From Nocardia miyunensis NBRC 108239 (lineage in GTDB: Bacteria > Actinomycetota > Actinomycetes > Mycobacteriales > Mycobacteriaceae), in assembly GCF_001613065.1 (NCBI RefSeq), contig NZ_BDBQ01000074.1, positions 26,086-90,085 on the forward strand: 64,000 nucleotides of DNA. Reading direction: 5' to 3'. This document shows, piece by piece, positions 29,731 through 37,658 of the stretch (within the stretch, counting starts at the first letter, position 1; each line of letters opens with the position of its first letter). Position numbers and translations under genes: made by a program. The notes below the pieces were generated by a model. The model worked only from the letters and a program-made list of their open reading frames with translations, was not told the origin of the DNA and made no database searches.

Positions 29731-29762
29731 CCGGACATCGGACTCGTCGTACTCGCGCCGCT

Positions 29763-31070
29763 TCAGTGCGCCGACCCCGCCGCGTCGTCGACAGGGGCCG
29801 TGCCGTCAGCGGAAAGCATTGCCTCCCACAGGGATACGAAATCCGGCAGGGTCTTGGCGGTGGTGCCGACATCCTCCACCCGCACGCCGGGCACCCGCAG
29901 ACCCAGGATCGCGCCCGCGGTGGCCATCCGGTGATCCGCGTAGGAGTGCCACGGCCCGCCCTGCAGCGGTGTCGGCACGATGGTCAGCCCGTCGTCGGTC
30001 TCGGTGACCTTGCCACCGAGCCGGTTGATCTCGGTGGACAGCGCCGCCAGCCGATCGGTCTCGTGCCCGCGCAGATGTGCGATGCCCCGCAGCCGCGACG
30101 GCGAATCCGCAAGTGCCGCAAGGGCGGCCACCGTCGGGGTGAGTTCGCCGACATCGTGCAGATCGATATCGATCCCGGCCAGCCGATCGGGCCCGCGCAC
30201 GACGAGCTTGCCGTGGGCGCGGCGCACCTCGGCCCCCATGCGCACCAGGATCTCCCGGATGACGTCCCCCGGCTGCGTGGTCAGCTGCGGCCAGTGCGGA
30301 ATGGTCACCTCGCCGGCGGTCACCGCGGCTGCGGCCAGGAACGGCGTCGCATTGGACAGATCGGGCTCGACCTCCCAGTCCACGCCGTGGATCGGGCCCG
30401 GCGCGACCGTCCAGATCTGCTCGCGGCGTGGATCGGTGGGCGCGGTGACCTCGACGTCGGCCTGCCGCAACATCTGCACGGTCATCTCGATATGCGGCAT
30501 CGAGGGCAGCGGGGCGCCCTTGTGATGCACCGTCAGCCCCTCGGTGAAGCGTGCCGCGGACAGCAGCAGCCCGGAGACGAACTGCGAGGAGCCCGACGCG
30601 TCGATGGTCACCGATCCGCCGCGCAGCGCGCCGTCGCCGTGCACCGTGAACGGCAGGGTGTCGCCGTCGATGGTGACGCCGAGCCCGCGCAGCGCGTCCA
30701 GGATGGTGCGCAGCGGCCGCAGCGCGGCCTGATCGTCGCCGAAGAACGCGACGTCGCCGTGGGCCAGCGCCGCCACCGGAGGCAGGAAGCGCATGACGGT
30801 TCCGGCGAGTCCGCAGTCGACGCTCGCGCCGGTCAACTCGGCGGGGGTGACGGCGAGAGTGTCGGCGTCACCGCTGATCTCGGCGCCCATCGCCCGCAGC
30901 GCCGCGATCATGAGGTTGGTGTCGCGACTGCGCAGCGCCCCGGTGATGGTCGAGGGGCGATCGGCGAGCGCGGCGAGGATCAGGGCCCGGTTGGTGATGG
31001 ATTTGGACCCGGGCAGGGGCACGGTCGCGTGGACGGGTTGCTCGGTATGGGGCGCTGGCCAGAGACTCAC
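29763..31070 (-). CDS. aroA: 3-phosphoshikimate 1-carboxyvinyltransferase (EPSP synthase)
   Basis: Shikimate pathway enzyme joining shikimate-3-phosphate and PEP, needed for aromatic amino acids. Motifs: PLPGSKSITNRALILAALAD at the start, CGLAGTVMRFLPP, SQFVSGLLLSAA, HRMATAGAI near the end. GTG 31070 gives VSLWPAPHTEQPVHATVPLP, matching the usual start; upstream ATGs at 31115 and 31109 are in frame but precede the conserved region. 435 residues, normal length. Divergent from nothing: rsgA follows on the same strand, overlapping or abutting it, as in mycobacteria (though orientation of both is conserved). Confidence 0.95.
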   Translation of the reverse strand: MSLWPAPHTEQPVHATVPLPGSKSITNRALILAALADRPSTITGALRSRDTNLMIAALRAMGAEISGDADTLAVTPAELTGASVDCGLAGTVMRFLPPVAALAHGDVAFFGDDQAALRPLRTILDALRGLGVTIDGDTLPFTVHGDGALRGGSVTIDASGSSQFVSGLLLSAARFTEGLTVHHKGAPLPSMPHIEMTVQMLRQADVEVTAPTDPRREQIWTVAPGPIHGVDWEVEPDLSNATPFLAAAAVTAGEVTIPHWPQLTTQPGDVIREILVRMGAEVRRAHGKLVVRGPDRLAGIDIDLHDVGELTPTVAALAALADSPSRLRGIAHLRGHETDRLAALSTEINRLGGKVTETDDGLTIVPTPLQGGPWHSYADHRMATAGAILGLRVPGVRVEDVGTTAKTLPDFVSLWEAMLSADGTAPVDDAAGSAH

Positions 31071-31134
31071 ACCACCATCTTCGCCTATCGGTTGATTCGG
31101 GATGCGCATGGTCATGAACTCGCAGCAAATGCAC

Positions 31135-31165
31135 AAGCCCGCGGCGGGGAAACCGGCGCGGGCTT
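31135..31165 (-). terminator. Hairpin after the Uma2 gene
   Basis: AAGCCCGCG (31135-31143) pairs with CGCGGGCTT (31157-31165) around a 13-base loop, 30 bases past the minus-strand Uma2 stop and ahead of aroA. Confidence 0.5.
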
Positions 31166-31194
31166 ATGAGATTTCACCGGGCGTGGCGGGGTGT

Positions 31195-31845
31195 TCAGAA
31201 CTCGAGTTCGGACCAGGGGATGGAGATGGGGAACGGATGAACGATCTCCACGCCGTTCTCGTCGGCGTGTGTCCATTCGCCGACGAGGATGTAGTTGGCC
31301 CGGTGCAGTGCTCGGACTCCGTCCGGCAGTTGTCCGGAGCGTGTCTCCAGTGCGAAGGCACGCACTGTATCGATCGCGCTGTCGTCGCGGGCCAGCTCGA
31401 CTTCCCAGTACCAGGGGATTCCACCTCCGGCGTAGCGGGCCCGCTTGGCCTCGATCTCCGAGACGCTGTTGGAAGGGGAGAGAACTTCTCCGACCAAGAC
31501 CACATCGTCGGCGCGAACGTCCTGGTACGGGGCACCGAGACAGCGGTGCACCAGGAAGTCGGGGGTCATGAAGTCGGATTTCCCGGTCTGCCCGAAGAAG
31601 ACGTTGGTCTCGAGATTGGCGATCCAGCAGTGCTCGGTTCGGTCCGACATGTCCTTGCGGGCGGAGCGCTCGAGGGAATTCGTCAGTCGGCGAGTAAACA
31701 TCTGATGTTCCCCCGGCCCGCGCCGCGCCCACACGACATGACCTTCCCACAATTCGATCTGCGCGGCGATCTCTTCCGGTAGACGCTCCAGTTCCTCCCA
31801 CGTCATGGTCTCGGGGAGATCGGGCCGGACGTATGGCGTGGACAT
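31195..31845 (-). CDS. Uma2 family nuclease-like protein
   Basis: 216-residue Uma2 (DUF820) protein. The N-terminus MTWEELERLPEEIAAQIELW is nearly the same as the broken copy at 24758. The catalytic-type pattern is DFMTPDFLVH, then DDVVLVGEVLSPSNSVSEIE and the family motif ARYAGGGIPWYWEVEL. The expected acids are D in PDFLV and E in GEVLSPSNS. ATG 31845 is chosen because it begins MSTPYVRPDLPETMTWEE, matching the remnant; the frame is open a further 17 codons. It interrupts an otherwise conserved aroA-SRAP neighbourhood along with the aldehyde dehydrogenase. Confidence 0.87.
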   Translation of the reverse strand: MSTPYVRPDLPETMTWEELERLPEEIAAQIELWEGHVVWARRGPGEHQMFTRRLTNSLERSARKDMSDRTEHCWIANLETNVFFGQTGKSDFMTPDFLVHRCLGAPYQDVRADDVVLVGEVLSPSNSVSEIEAKRARYAGGGIPWYWEVELARDDSAIDTVRAFALETRSGQLPDGVRALHRANYILVGEWTHADENGVEIVHPFPISIPWSELEF

Positions 31846-31905
31846 GCCGAAATGATAGCCCGGCCCCCAGGTGGCCGGTGATTTTCCACCGGCCACCCGA
31901 ACCCG

Positions 31906-33411
31906 CTACTTGTGCCGCCCGTGCAGGATCGGCACCACCCGGCGCAGCAGCTTCATCGTGCTCGAGGTACGTGAGTAGCTCAGCAACGCCATACCCGGAA
32001 TCGCGAAGCGCTGCACCGCGATCGAATGCGGCACGGTGAACTCCAGCATGCCGGGCGCGCCGTGGATGCGGCCGATACCCGAGTCGCGGCCGCCGCCGAA
32101 GGGCAGTGCGGAGATCGCCGCGAAACCGAGCACCGCGTTGACCGAGGTGGCCCCGGCCTTGATCCGGCGGGCGATCTCCAGGCCTTGCTTTCGCGAGAAC
32201 ACCGTCGAACCCAGCGAGTAGGTCGAGTTGTTGGCCAGTTCGATCGCCTCGTCGATGTTGTCGACGGTGCGGATGGTGACGGTCGGGCCGAAGGTCTCCT
32301 CGCGCACGGCGGCCGAGTCCTCGTCCACGTCGACCAGGACGACCGGTTCGATGAACGGTCCCTTGATCGAGTCGAGGCCGCCGAGCACGGCGGTGCCGCC
32401 GTTGTTCAGCGCGTCCTCGATGTGGCGGCGCACGACGTCGATCTGGCTGGGCATGGTCATCGGGCCGTAGTCGGCCTTGGCGTCCGAGCCCGGGTGCACG
32501 CCGGACAGGATCCGCTTGACCTCGGCGACGAACTTGTCGCGGATCGAGGCGTCCACGTAGACGCGTTCGACGCCCGCGCAGGTCTGGCCGCTGTTCATGG
32601 TCGCGCCGTAGGCGACCGCGTCGGCGGCGGCGGTGACGTCGGCGTCGGCCGCGACGATCACCGCGTCCTTGCCGCCGCATTCCAGCAGCACCGGGGTCAG
32701 CCGCTCGGCCGCCGCGGCCATGATCTTCTTGCCGGTGGCCGCCGATCCGGTGAACGCGATCTTGTCGATATCCGCGCGCACCAGCGCCGCGCCGGTCTCG
32801 CCGTAGCCGTTGATCGTGGTGAAGACCCCGCCGGGCAGTTCGGGATTGGCCTCGGTGAACGCCTGGGCGACGAAATTGCCTATGCCGGTGGAGAATTCGC
32901 TCGGCTTGTAGACCACGGCATTACCCGCGGCCAGGGCGTAGGCGATCGAGCCGTTGGGGGTGTAGATCGGGTAGTTCCAGGGCCCGATCACGCCGATCAC
33001 GCCGAGCGGACGCTGCTCGATGTACGCGCCGAAGTTGGACATCAGCGCGCCGGGGGAGACCTTCTTGGTCTTCAGGACCTTCTCGGCGTTCTTGGCCGCC
33101 CAGGAGATGTGCTCGAGGGTCAGCATCAGTTCGAGGAACGCGTCGTCGCGGGTCTTGCCGTTCTCGGCGTGGATCAGATCGCAGAGTTCATCGGATTTCT
33201 CGACCAGCCGGGTGGCCCACCGCAGCAGATATCGCTTGCGGTCGGCGTAGCTCAGCGCACCCCAGCTTCCGGCGGCGGTGCGGGCCTTGGCGACGGCCGC
33301 GGCCACCGCCTCCTCGTCGGCGATCGGATGCGTATCGATGACCTCGCCCGTGGCCGGGTTGACCGAGGTCAGCACGGTCCGTCGGGCGGTTGTCGGATCG
33401 GTGGTGGACAT
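31906..33411 (-). CDS. Aldehyde dehydrogenase family protein
   Basis: 501-residue NAD(P)-dependent aldehyde dehydrogenase oxidising an aldehyde to the acid. Key parts: VIGPWNYPIYTPNGSIAYAL, AFTGSAATGKKI (coenzyme fold), ELCGG-like LLECGGKDAVIV with the general base glutamate, and the catalytic cysteine in NSGQTCAGVERVYV. EETFGPTVTI and LPFGGGRDSGIGR are standard late motifs. The C-terminal tail (ALLSYSRTSSTMKLLRRV) resembles the hydrophobic anchor of long-chain or succinate-semialdehyde types. Substrate is not identified; with alkB in the window a fatty aldehyde is possible but the genes are far apart. Confidence 0.92.
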   Translation of the reverse strand: MSTTDPTTARRTVLTSVNPATGEVIDTHPIADEEAVAAAVAKARTAAGSWGALSYADRKRYLLRWATRLVEKSDELCDLIHAENGKTRDDAFLELMLTLEHISWAAKNAEKVLKTKKVSPGALMSNFGAYIEQRPLGVIGVIGPWNYPIYTPNGSIAYALAAGNAVVYKPSEFSTGIGNFVAQAFTEANPELPGGVFTTINGYGETGAALVRADIDKIAFTGSAATGKKIMAAAAERLTPVLLECGGKDAVIVAADADVTAAADAVAYGATMNSGQTCAGVERVYVDASIRDKFVAEVKRILSGVHPGSDAKADYGPMTMPSQIDVVRRHIEDALNNGGTAVLGGLDSIKGPFIEPVVLVDVDEDSAAVREETFGPTVTIRTVDNIDEAIELANNSTYSLGSTVFSRKQGLEIARRIKAGATSVNAVLGFAAISALPFGGGRDSGIGRIHGAPGMLEFTVPHSIAVQRFAIPGMALLSYSRTSSTMKLLRRVVPILHGRHK

Positions 33412-33457
33412 GGTTTCGGCGACCCCTAGTGAGAAAGTGAGTGCATGAAGTTCTCAT

Positions 33458-33484
33458 AGCTTGGATATGGACAGCTTAGATATG
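33458..33484. promoter_or_regulatory. 12-bp direct repeats between ALDH and SRAP genes
   Basis: AGCTTGGATATG (33458-33469) and AGCTTAGATATG (33473-33484) differ by one base and start 15 bases apart in the A/T-rich gap between these divergent genes. The second also contains a TAGATA hexamer usable as a -10 for the SRAP gene. Confidence 0.4.
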
Positions 33485-33556
33485 AAGTCACCCGCCATCA
33501 CATGTAATTCCGGCCAATCTGGACGGCCGTTGCGGCAGCTCTTTAGCATGGTTCAC

Positions 33557-34327
33557 ATGTGCGGCAGATATGCGACCACGGTGAATCCGGGCCGTCTGGC
33601 GGCCGAACTCGATGCGATAGATGAGACGGGTGATGCGCCCGTCGAGCCCAATTACAATGTCGCGCCGACCAATCAGGTGCTGACGGTGGTCGAGCGGCAC
33701 GATCGCGACCATCCCGACGACGCCGCTCGACTGCGGATCCGGCGGATGCGCTGGGGTCTGATCCCGGTGTGGACCAAGGCGGCCGAACCCGGCGTGCCGG
33801 TGAAGGGGAAGCCGCTGTTCAACGCGCGCGCCGATCGCGCCGCCGAGGCGCCGTCCTTCCGCGATGCGGTGCGGAAACGCCGCTGCCTGGTGCCGATGGA
33901 CGGCTGGTACGAGTGGGTCGTGGAGGGTGATTCGACGACCAAGGGCAAGGCCGTCAAACGTCCCTACTACATGTCCCGGGCCGACGGTTCGCCGCTCTAC
34001 ATGGCCGGGCTGTGGTCGATCTGGCGTGATCGCGCCCAGGGGGAGATGGATCCGCTGCTGTCCTGCACGATCCTGACCACCGACGCGATCGGCGACCTGA
34101 CCGCGATCCACGACCGGATGCCGCTGATGATGCCGCGCGAGCAGTGGTCCGCCTGGCTCGACCCGGACCACCCCGCACCGCATGAGCTTCTGGAAACCCC
34201 TGGGCCGGAACGGGTTTCGGACATCGTGGTGCGGGAGGTCCCGTCGCTGGTGAACAGCGTCCGCAACAACGGCCCCGAACTGCTGAGCCGGGTGGAGGAC
34301 CAGCCCGGACAGACCAGCCTGCTGTAA
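33557..34327 (+). CDS. SRAP-domain protein (YedK/HMCES-like)
   Basis: 256-residue protein that crosslinks to abasic sites in single-stranded DNA and protects them. The ATG at 33557 is fixed by the chemistry: it puts Cys at position 2 (MCGRYATT), which becomes the crosslinking N-terminal residue after Met removal. Other family marks are PNYNVAPTNQVL, RRMRWGLIPVW, FNARADRAAEAPSFRD, MDGWYEW and the histidine in TAIHDRMPLMM. Ends TSLL. An earlier in-frame start at 33461 would abolish this and is rejected. It is followed directly by copy 3 of the hairpin repeat. Confidence 0.93.
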   Translation: MCGRYATTVNPGRLAAELDAIDETGDAPVEPNYNVAPTNQVLTVVERHDRDHPDDAARLRIRRMRWGLIPVWTKAAEPGVPVKGKPLFNARADRAAEAPSFRDAVRKRRCLVPMDGWYEWVVEGDSTTKGKAVKRPYYMSRADGSPLYMAGLWSIWRDRAQGEMDPLLSCTILTTDAIGDLTAIHDRMPLMMPREQWSAWLDPDHPAPHELLETPGPERVSDIVVREVPSLVNSVRNNGPELLSRVEDQPGQTSLL

Positions 34328-34475
34328 TTTCGGCCTCCGCTCCGCTCCGGCGGGTTTGCAGTGCGCTTCGCTCCGGCGGGTTTGCGGCGCCCGGAGGCTC
34401 ACCGCCCGGCACCGTGCCGGGCGCTCGTTCCTCGCACCTGCCACGCGTCCGGGCGGCGAGCCGCGCCGCAAACTC
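34328..34475 (+). repeat. Nested-hairpin 3'-end repeat, diverged copy 3
   Basis: Starts at the SRAP stop codon with CGGCCTCCGCTCCGCTCCGG, as in the other copies. The outer stem is TTTGCGGCGC (34381-34390) with GCGCCGCAAA (34463-34472); relative to copy 1 both arms have changed in a way that keeps pairing. GGCTCACCGCCCGG (34395-34408) pairs with 34449-34462, and an apical GCCCGGCAC/GTGCCGGGC hairpin fills the centre. The 75-base flank of copies 1 and 2 is missing. Confidence 0.75.
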
Positions 34476-34511
34476 GAGGTGGGCGAATCGGACGTGGCTC
34501 GGGCTTGGGTA

Positions 34512-34805
34512 CTACTCGCAGCGGACGCTCGGGGCAATGAGGTTGAGCGTGCATTTGGTGAGCTCCGCGCTCATATCGATGATCCGCGTGACGATATCCC
34601 CGCCCCGGTCCTGCACCCTCTCGGCCTGCTCGCCGAGATCGTAGGGGTCGGAATGGCCGGGGGCTTCGTTCTGCGCGCCGCCGAGCGGGTAGTCGGGATT
34701 TCCCTGCGGCTCGGCGGCGGCGGTGGCGGCGCCGAAGGTGAGGATCACGCCGCCGCACAGGGCGATGATCATGGCGCGAACGGACTGTCGGTGGAACATG
34801 CGCAT
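34512..34805 (-). CDS. Small secreted protein of unknown function
   Basis: 97-residue product with a clear signal peptide (RAMIIALCGGVILTFGAATAAA, cleavage before EPQG). The mature part is short, proline/aspartate rich, then ends DMSAELTKCTLNLIAPSVRCE with two cysteines that could form a disulfide. ATG 34805 has GAGGATG before it and sits close to a second ATG (MRMF). No family was recognised. It is near the marR-type gene on the same strand. Confidence 0.65.
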   Translation of the reverse strand: MRMFHRQSVRAMIIALCGGVILTFGAATAAAEPQGNPDYPLGGAQNEAPGHSDPYDLGEQAERVQDRGGDIVTRIIDMSAELTKCTLNLIAPSVRCE

Positions 34806-34930
34806 CACATCCTCGGATCGACGGAACGGGCCCGTCAAGTAAACGCACACCGGGGAGTGCCGCACGTGATTTGGGTATTCGCGCTCGTAGCTCAGCGTGT
34901 TCTCGAGGAGTTCTCGAGCGGACGCGGTGG

Positions 34931-35425
34931 TTACCGGGGCTTCTCCGGCGCGGGATCCTTCGGATGCAGAGTGAGGATGGTCTCGCGTGCCTGTTCGTAG
35001 TCGTCGACGAAGCGGCGCATCATCTGCCCGAGTTCGGCGCGCTCCGATTCGCTCCAGTGTTGCAGGACGCTGTCCAGCATCGCGTTGCGGCGCTGCCGCA
35101 GCGCGGTGGCCAGTTCCCGTCCCGCGTCGGTGACGGCCAGGACGCTGGCGCGGCCGTCGGCCGGATCGGCGCGACGTTCGATGAGTCCGCGTTTGACCAG
35201 TGCGGCGGCCTGGCGGCTGATGGTGGAGGCGTCGGAGTACAGCAGTTCGGCCAGTGCGCCCGAGCGCATCGGGCCGTCGTAGAGCAGCCGGAAGATGATC
35301 GAGTAAGCTGCTGCCTCGATCTCACCGTGGGAGGCGGCCGAGATCTGCGCGTTGGTGCGCTCCCGGATTCGGCCCAGGCGGATCAACTGCAGGGCGATGA
35401 GATCGATCGCCTCGTCGTGGTCCAT
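34931..35425 (-). CDS. MarR family transcriptional regulator
   Basis: 164-residue winged-helix dimer. The DNA-binding part reads GPMRSGALAELLYSDASTISRQAAALVKRGLIERRADPADGRASVLAVT, the standard MarR helix and wing with DGRAS. Flanking helices supply dimerisation. Effector and targets are unknown. ATG 35425 (MDHDEAIDLIA) follows GAGGAGGG; a further nine in-frame codons upstream are ignored. An A/T-rich palindrome at 35486-35498, about 60 bases upstream, could be its own operator. Confidence 0.9.
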   Translation of the reverse strand: MDHDEAIDLIALQLIRLGRIRERTNAQISAASHGEIEAAAYSIIFRLLYDGPMRSGALAELLYSDASTISRQAAALVKRGLIERRADPADGRASVLAVTDAGRELATALRQRRNAMLDSVLQHWSESERAELGQMMRRFVDDYEQARETILTLHPKDPAPEKPR

Positions 35426-35485
35426 GGACGCCCTCCTCGGGAACCGCAACACTGGCCGACGCGGTCAATTGCTTGAATAATCCAA

Positions 35486-35498
35486 CTAGTTGTACTAG
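35486..35498. promoter_or_regulatory. Palindrome upstream of the MarR gene
   Basis: CTAGT-TGT-ACTAG (35486-35498) lies in a locally A/T-rich stretch, about 60 bases before the MarR start. Position and symmetry fit an autoregulatory operator. Confidence 0.4.
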
Positions 35499-35602
35499 GC
35501 AAGTATGTGTCAGGCTGTGGGGGATATGCAAGGCGGCCGCTGTGGCGTTCCGTCGTCGCAGGTCGGCGAGGGTGCTGTCCGAGATGTCCGGGTTGTGAAT
35601 TC

Positions 35603-36106
35603 TCAGGCGGCGGTGATCGCGGCCGTGGCCGCCGAGGTGAGCCGCACCAGATCCTGCGGCGCGAGTTCGATCTCCAGACCGCGTCGTCCGGCGCTGCACA
35701 GCATCCGATCCCAGTCCAGGGCCGAGGCATCGATCACCGTCGGCAGCGCGCGCTTCTGGCCCAGCGGGGAGATTCCGCCCAGCACGTAGCCGGTGGTCCG
35801 TTCGGCCTTGGTCTTGTCGGCCATGACCGCCTTCGACGCACCCAGCGCCGCGGCGGCGGCCTTGAGCGAGAGCGTCGCGGGGACCGGCAGCACCGCGACC
35901 GCCAGCCGGGGTGCGCCCGACCCGCCCGACAACTCGATCACCAGCGTCTTGAAGATCTGCCCGGCCTGCACGCCCAGCCGTTCGGCCAGGGCCGAGACCG
36001 CCTCGGCCCCGAACGAGTCGTTGCGCGGATCGTGCGGATAGGTGTGCACGCGATGAGCCACCTCGGCCTGGGTCACTGCGCGGATCGCGGGGGTCGGGGC
36101 AGCCAT
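35603..36106 (-). CDS. ybaK: Cys-tRNA(Pro) deacylase YbaK family
   Basis: 167-residue editing enzyme that hydrolyses Cys mischarged on tRNA-Pro. Family pattern: HTYPHDPRNDSFGAEAVSALAERLGV, then QIFKTLVIEL, AVLPVPATLSLKAAAAALGASKAVMADKTKAE with its catalytic lysines, TTGYVLGGISPLGQKR and the final VIDASALDWDRMLCSAGRRGLEIEL. ATG 36106 gives MAAPTPAIRAV. Divergent from sigH across a 134-base gap. Mycobacteria have a similar gene in this neighbourhood (Rv3224B-like), but orthology was not tested. Confidence 0.92.
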   Translation of the reverse strand: MAAPTPAIRAVTQAEVAHRVHTYPHDPRNDSFGAEAVSALAERLGVQAGQIFKTLVIELSGGSGAPRLAVAVLPVPATLSLKAAAAALGASKAVMADKTKAERTTGYVLGGISPLGQKRALPTVIDASALDWDRMLCSAGRRGLEIELAPQDLVRLTSAATAAITAA

Positions 36107-36163
36107 GCCGGTCACCCTAGGACGGGCCGCCGGGCCCGGCCAAGCGGTGTGCCCGGCAGCGCG

Positions 36164-36189
36164 GGAACACAGCGGCCCCGGCGCATGTT
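36164..36189 (+). promoter_or_regulatory. SigH/SigR-type promoter for sigH (autoregulation)
   Basis: GGAAC (36164-36168), exactly 18 bases, then GTT (36187-36189) matches the SigR/SigH consensus GGAAT-N18-GTT with the C variant common in mycobacteria. It places the start of transcription about 45 bases before the GTG start of the long sigH frame, so it should yield the long protein, as SigR-dependent transcription does for sigR in Streptomyces. Confidence 0.75.
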
Positions 36190-36240
36190 GCATGCGATAC
36201 GACACGCATCCCAACCCGTGAGAATCGAAGGAGTCTGCCG

Positions 36241-37086
36241 GTGACGGTTCTGATCGACGAACGTCCGCTGCGCACAGCGTCGTCCGCGGTGCTCACCGCG
36301 ATCCCGGTGCCTCCCGTCACCGGATTCCCGCTGCCCACATCGCTCACGGTAGATTCTGTGACTACGGCGATCGAAGGGATGGGCGTGACGAGCGACGACG
36401 ATTTGGCGGCCGATCGCCTGGACGGTGCGGCCGAGACGCGGAAATCGGGCGGTGACGCCGAGGCGCGGGAATCGGCCGCGTCCGCGGATCCCGCCGAGTT
36501 GGCGCAGCGGTTCGAGCGCGATGCGCTCCCGCTGCTGGACCAGCTCTACGGCGCGGCGCTGCGGATGACCCGCAACCCCGCCGACGCGGAGGATCTGGTG
36601 CAGGAGACCTTCGCGAAGGCGTACCAGGGCTTCCGGTCCTTCCGGGAGGGCACCAACCTGCGGGCCTGGCTGTACCGGATCCTGACCAACACCTACATCA
36701 ACTCCTACCGCAAGAAGCAGCGTCAGCCCGCGCAGTATCCGACCGACGAGATCACCGACTGGCAGCTGGCCGCCACGGCCGAGCACACCTCGACGGGTCT
36801 GCGTTCGGCCGAGATGGAGGCGCTGGAGGCGCTGCCGGACGACGACATCAAGGCCGCGCTGCAGGAACTTCCCGAGGAGTTCCGCATGGCGGTGTACTAC
36901 GCCGACGTGGAGGGCTTCCCCTACAAGGAGATCGCCGAGATCATGGGCACTCCGATCGGCACGGTCATGTCCCGGCTGCATCGCGGTCGCAAGCAGCTCA
37001 AGGGGCTGCTCGCCGATGTGGCCCACGAGCGGGGGTTCGATCGAAACCAGGCGGGGGACGGGGCGCGTCAGGAGGTCACCCAGTGA
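36241..37086 (+). CDS. sigH: ECF sigma factor SigH (SigR-type), possibly two isoforms
   Basis: Alternative sigma factor for thiol-oxidative and heat stress. The conserved core starts near residue 80: ERDALPLLDQLYGAALRMTRNPADAEDLVQETF (region 2), LRAWLYRILTNTYINSYRKKQRQPAQYPT, then region 4 LPEEFRMAVYYADVEGFPYKEIAEIMGTPIGTVMSRLHRGR. The long frame from GTG 36241 (AAGGAG upstream) adds a non-conserved segment. Internal starts at ATG 36379 or GTG 36385 follow GAAGGG and give a protein nearer the mycobacterial length. The anti-sigma gene overlaps its stop by four bases. Confidence 0.95.
   Translation: MTVLIDERPLRTASSAVLTAIPVPPVTGFPLPTSLTVDSVTTAIEGMGVTSDDDLAADRLDGAAETRKSGGDAEARESAASADPAELAQRFERDALPLLDQLYGAALRMTRNPADAEDLVQETFAKAYQGFRSFREGTNLRAWLYRILTNTYINSYRKKQRQPAQYPTDEITDWQLAATAEHTSTGLRSAEMEALEALPDDDIKAALQELPEEFRMAVYYADVEGFPYKEIAEIMGTPIGTVMSRLHRGRKQLKGLLADVAHERGFDRNQAGDGARQEVTQ
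36350..36355 (+). promoter_or_regulatory. Candidate housekeeping -10 inside the long sigH frame
   Basis: TAGATT lies about 24 bases before the internal ATG at 36379. No strong -35 is visible at the right distance. In Streptomyces sigR a housekeeping promoter inside the long frame produces the stable short isoform; this hexamer is placed for the same job. Confidence 0.35.
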
Positions 37087-37394
37087 GTGGGCACCAGCAC
37101 AGCGAGCGCGGGACCGAAGGGGATGCGGATATGAAGCTGGACTGCACGGCGGTACTCGCCGATGTCTGGCTGATGCTCGACGGCGAATGCGATCAGGCCA
37201 CTCGCGAGCGTTTGCAGCACCATCTGGAGACCTGCTCGCCGTGTATCGACGCGTACGGCCTCGAGGAGAAGCTCAAGCGGCTGCTCAACCGCAAGTGCGG
37301 CGGCGACCGGGCCCCGGATTCACTGCGCGAGCGATTGACCGTGGAGATCCGGCGTTCGATCACCGTGACCGACAGCACGATCGAGAACCCCTGA
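37083..37394 (+). CDS. rshA: Zinc-binding anti-sigma factor (RshA/RsrA family)
   Basis: 103-residue redox-sensing partner that holds SigH inactive until its thiols are oxidised. Has the ZAS motif HLETCSPC (H47, C51, C54) with C21 as the fourth expected zinc ligand, plus a further C36 and C73. Starts with GTG overlapping the sigH stop (GTGA), so the pair is co-translated. The conserved core runs about 17-75; the tail is non-conserved. Very similar layout to mycobacterial Rv3221A. Confidence 0.92.
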   Translation: MSGHQHSERGTEGDADMKLDCTAVLADVWLMLDGECDQATRERLQHHLETCSPCIDAYGLEEKLKRLLNRKCGGDRAPDSLRERLTVEIRRSITVTDSTIENP

Positions 37395-37399
37395 CAGCA

Positions 37400-37433
37400 G
37401 AGCGGCACGCCTCAACGAAAAGGCGTGCCGCTC
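37400..37433 (+). terminator. Terminator after the sigH-rshA operon
   Basis: GAGCGGCACGCCT (37400-37412), an eight-base loop and AGGCGTGCCGCTC (37421-37433) form a perfect 13-bp stem five bases after the rshA stop. It can also end transcription of bL37 coming from the other strand. Confidence 0.8.
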
Positions 37434-37493
37434 AGTGCATTTCATCGGCGCGTAGGTTGTCTGCACACGGCGCCGGGCGAAGCCACGAACGAT

Positions 37494-37568
37494 TCAGCTG
37501 TTCGGACGCTTGCCGTGATTGGCTGCGTTGCCCTTGCGGCTGCGCTTCTTACGACCACGCTTTCCCAT
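37494..37568 (-). CDS. 50S ribosomal protein bL37 (24 residues)
   Basis: A 24-codon frame reading MGKRGRKKRSRKGNAANHGK and closing RPNS. It matches the very small mycobacterial large-subunit protein bL37, found in ribosome structures, whose end is ANHGKRPNA. Half of the residues are Lys or Arg, as expected for an rRNA-binding peptide. GGGAG lies seven bases before the ATG. Divergent from the biotinylated-protein gene, convergent with rshA across the terminator. It is too short for most automated calls. Confidence 0.85.
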   Translation of the reverse strand: MGKRGRKKRSRKGNAANHGKRPNS

Positions 37569-37658
37569 GATTTCTCCCTTCTGATCGAAAGACATTGTTC
37601 CACGTGTGGTTGGCTATACCTTCAGCTGGTCGATCACGTCGAACTCCGGAAGGGTGCC

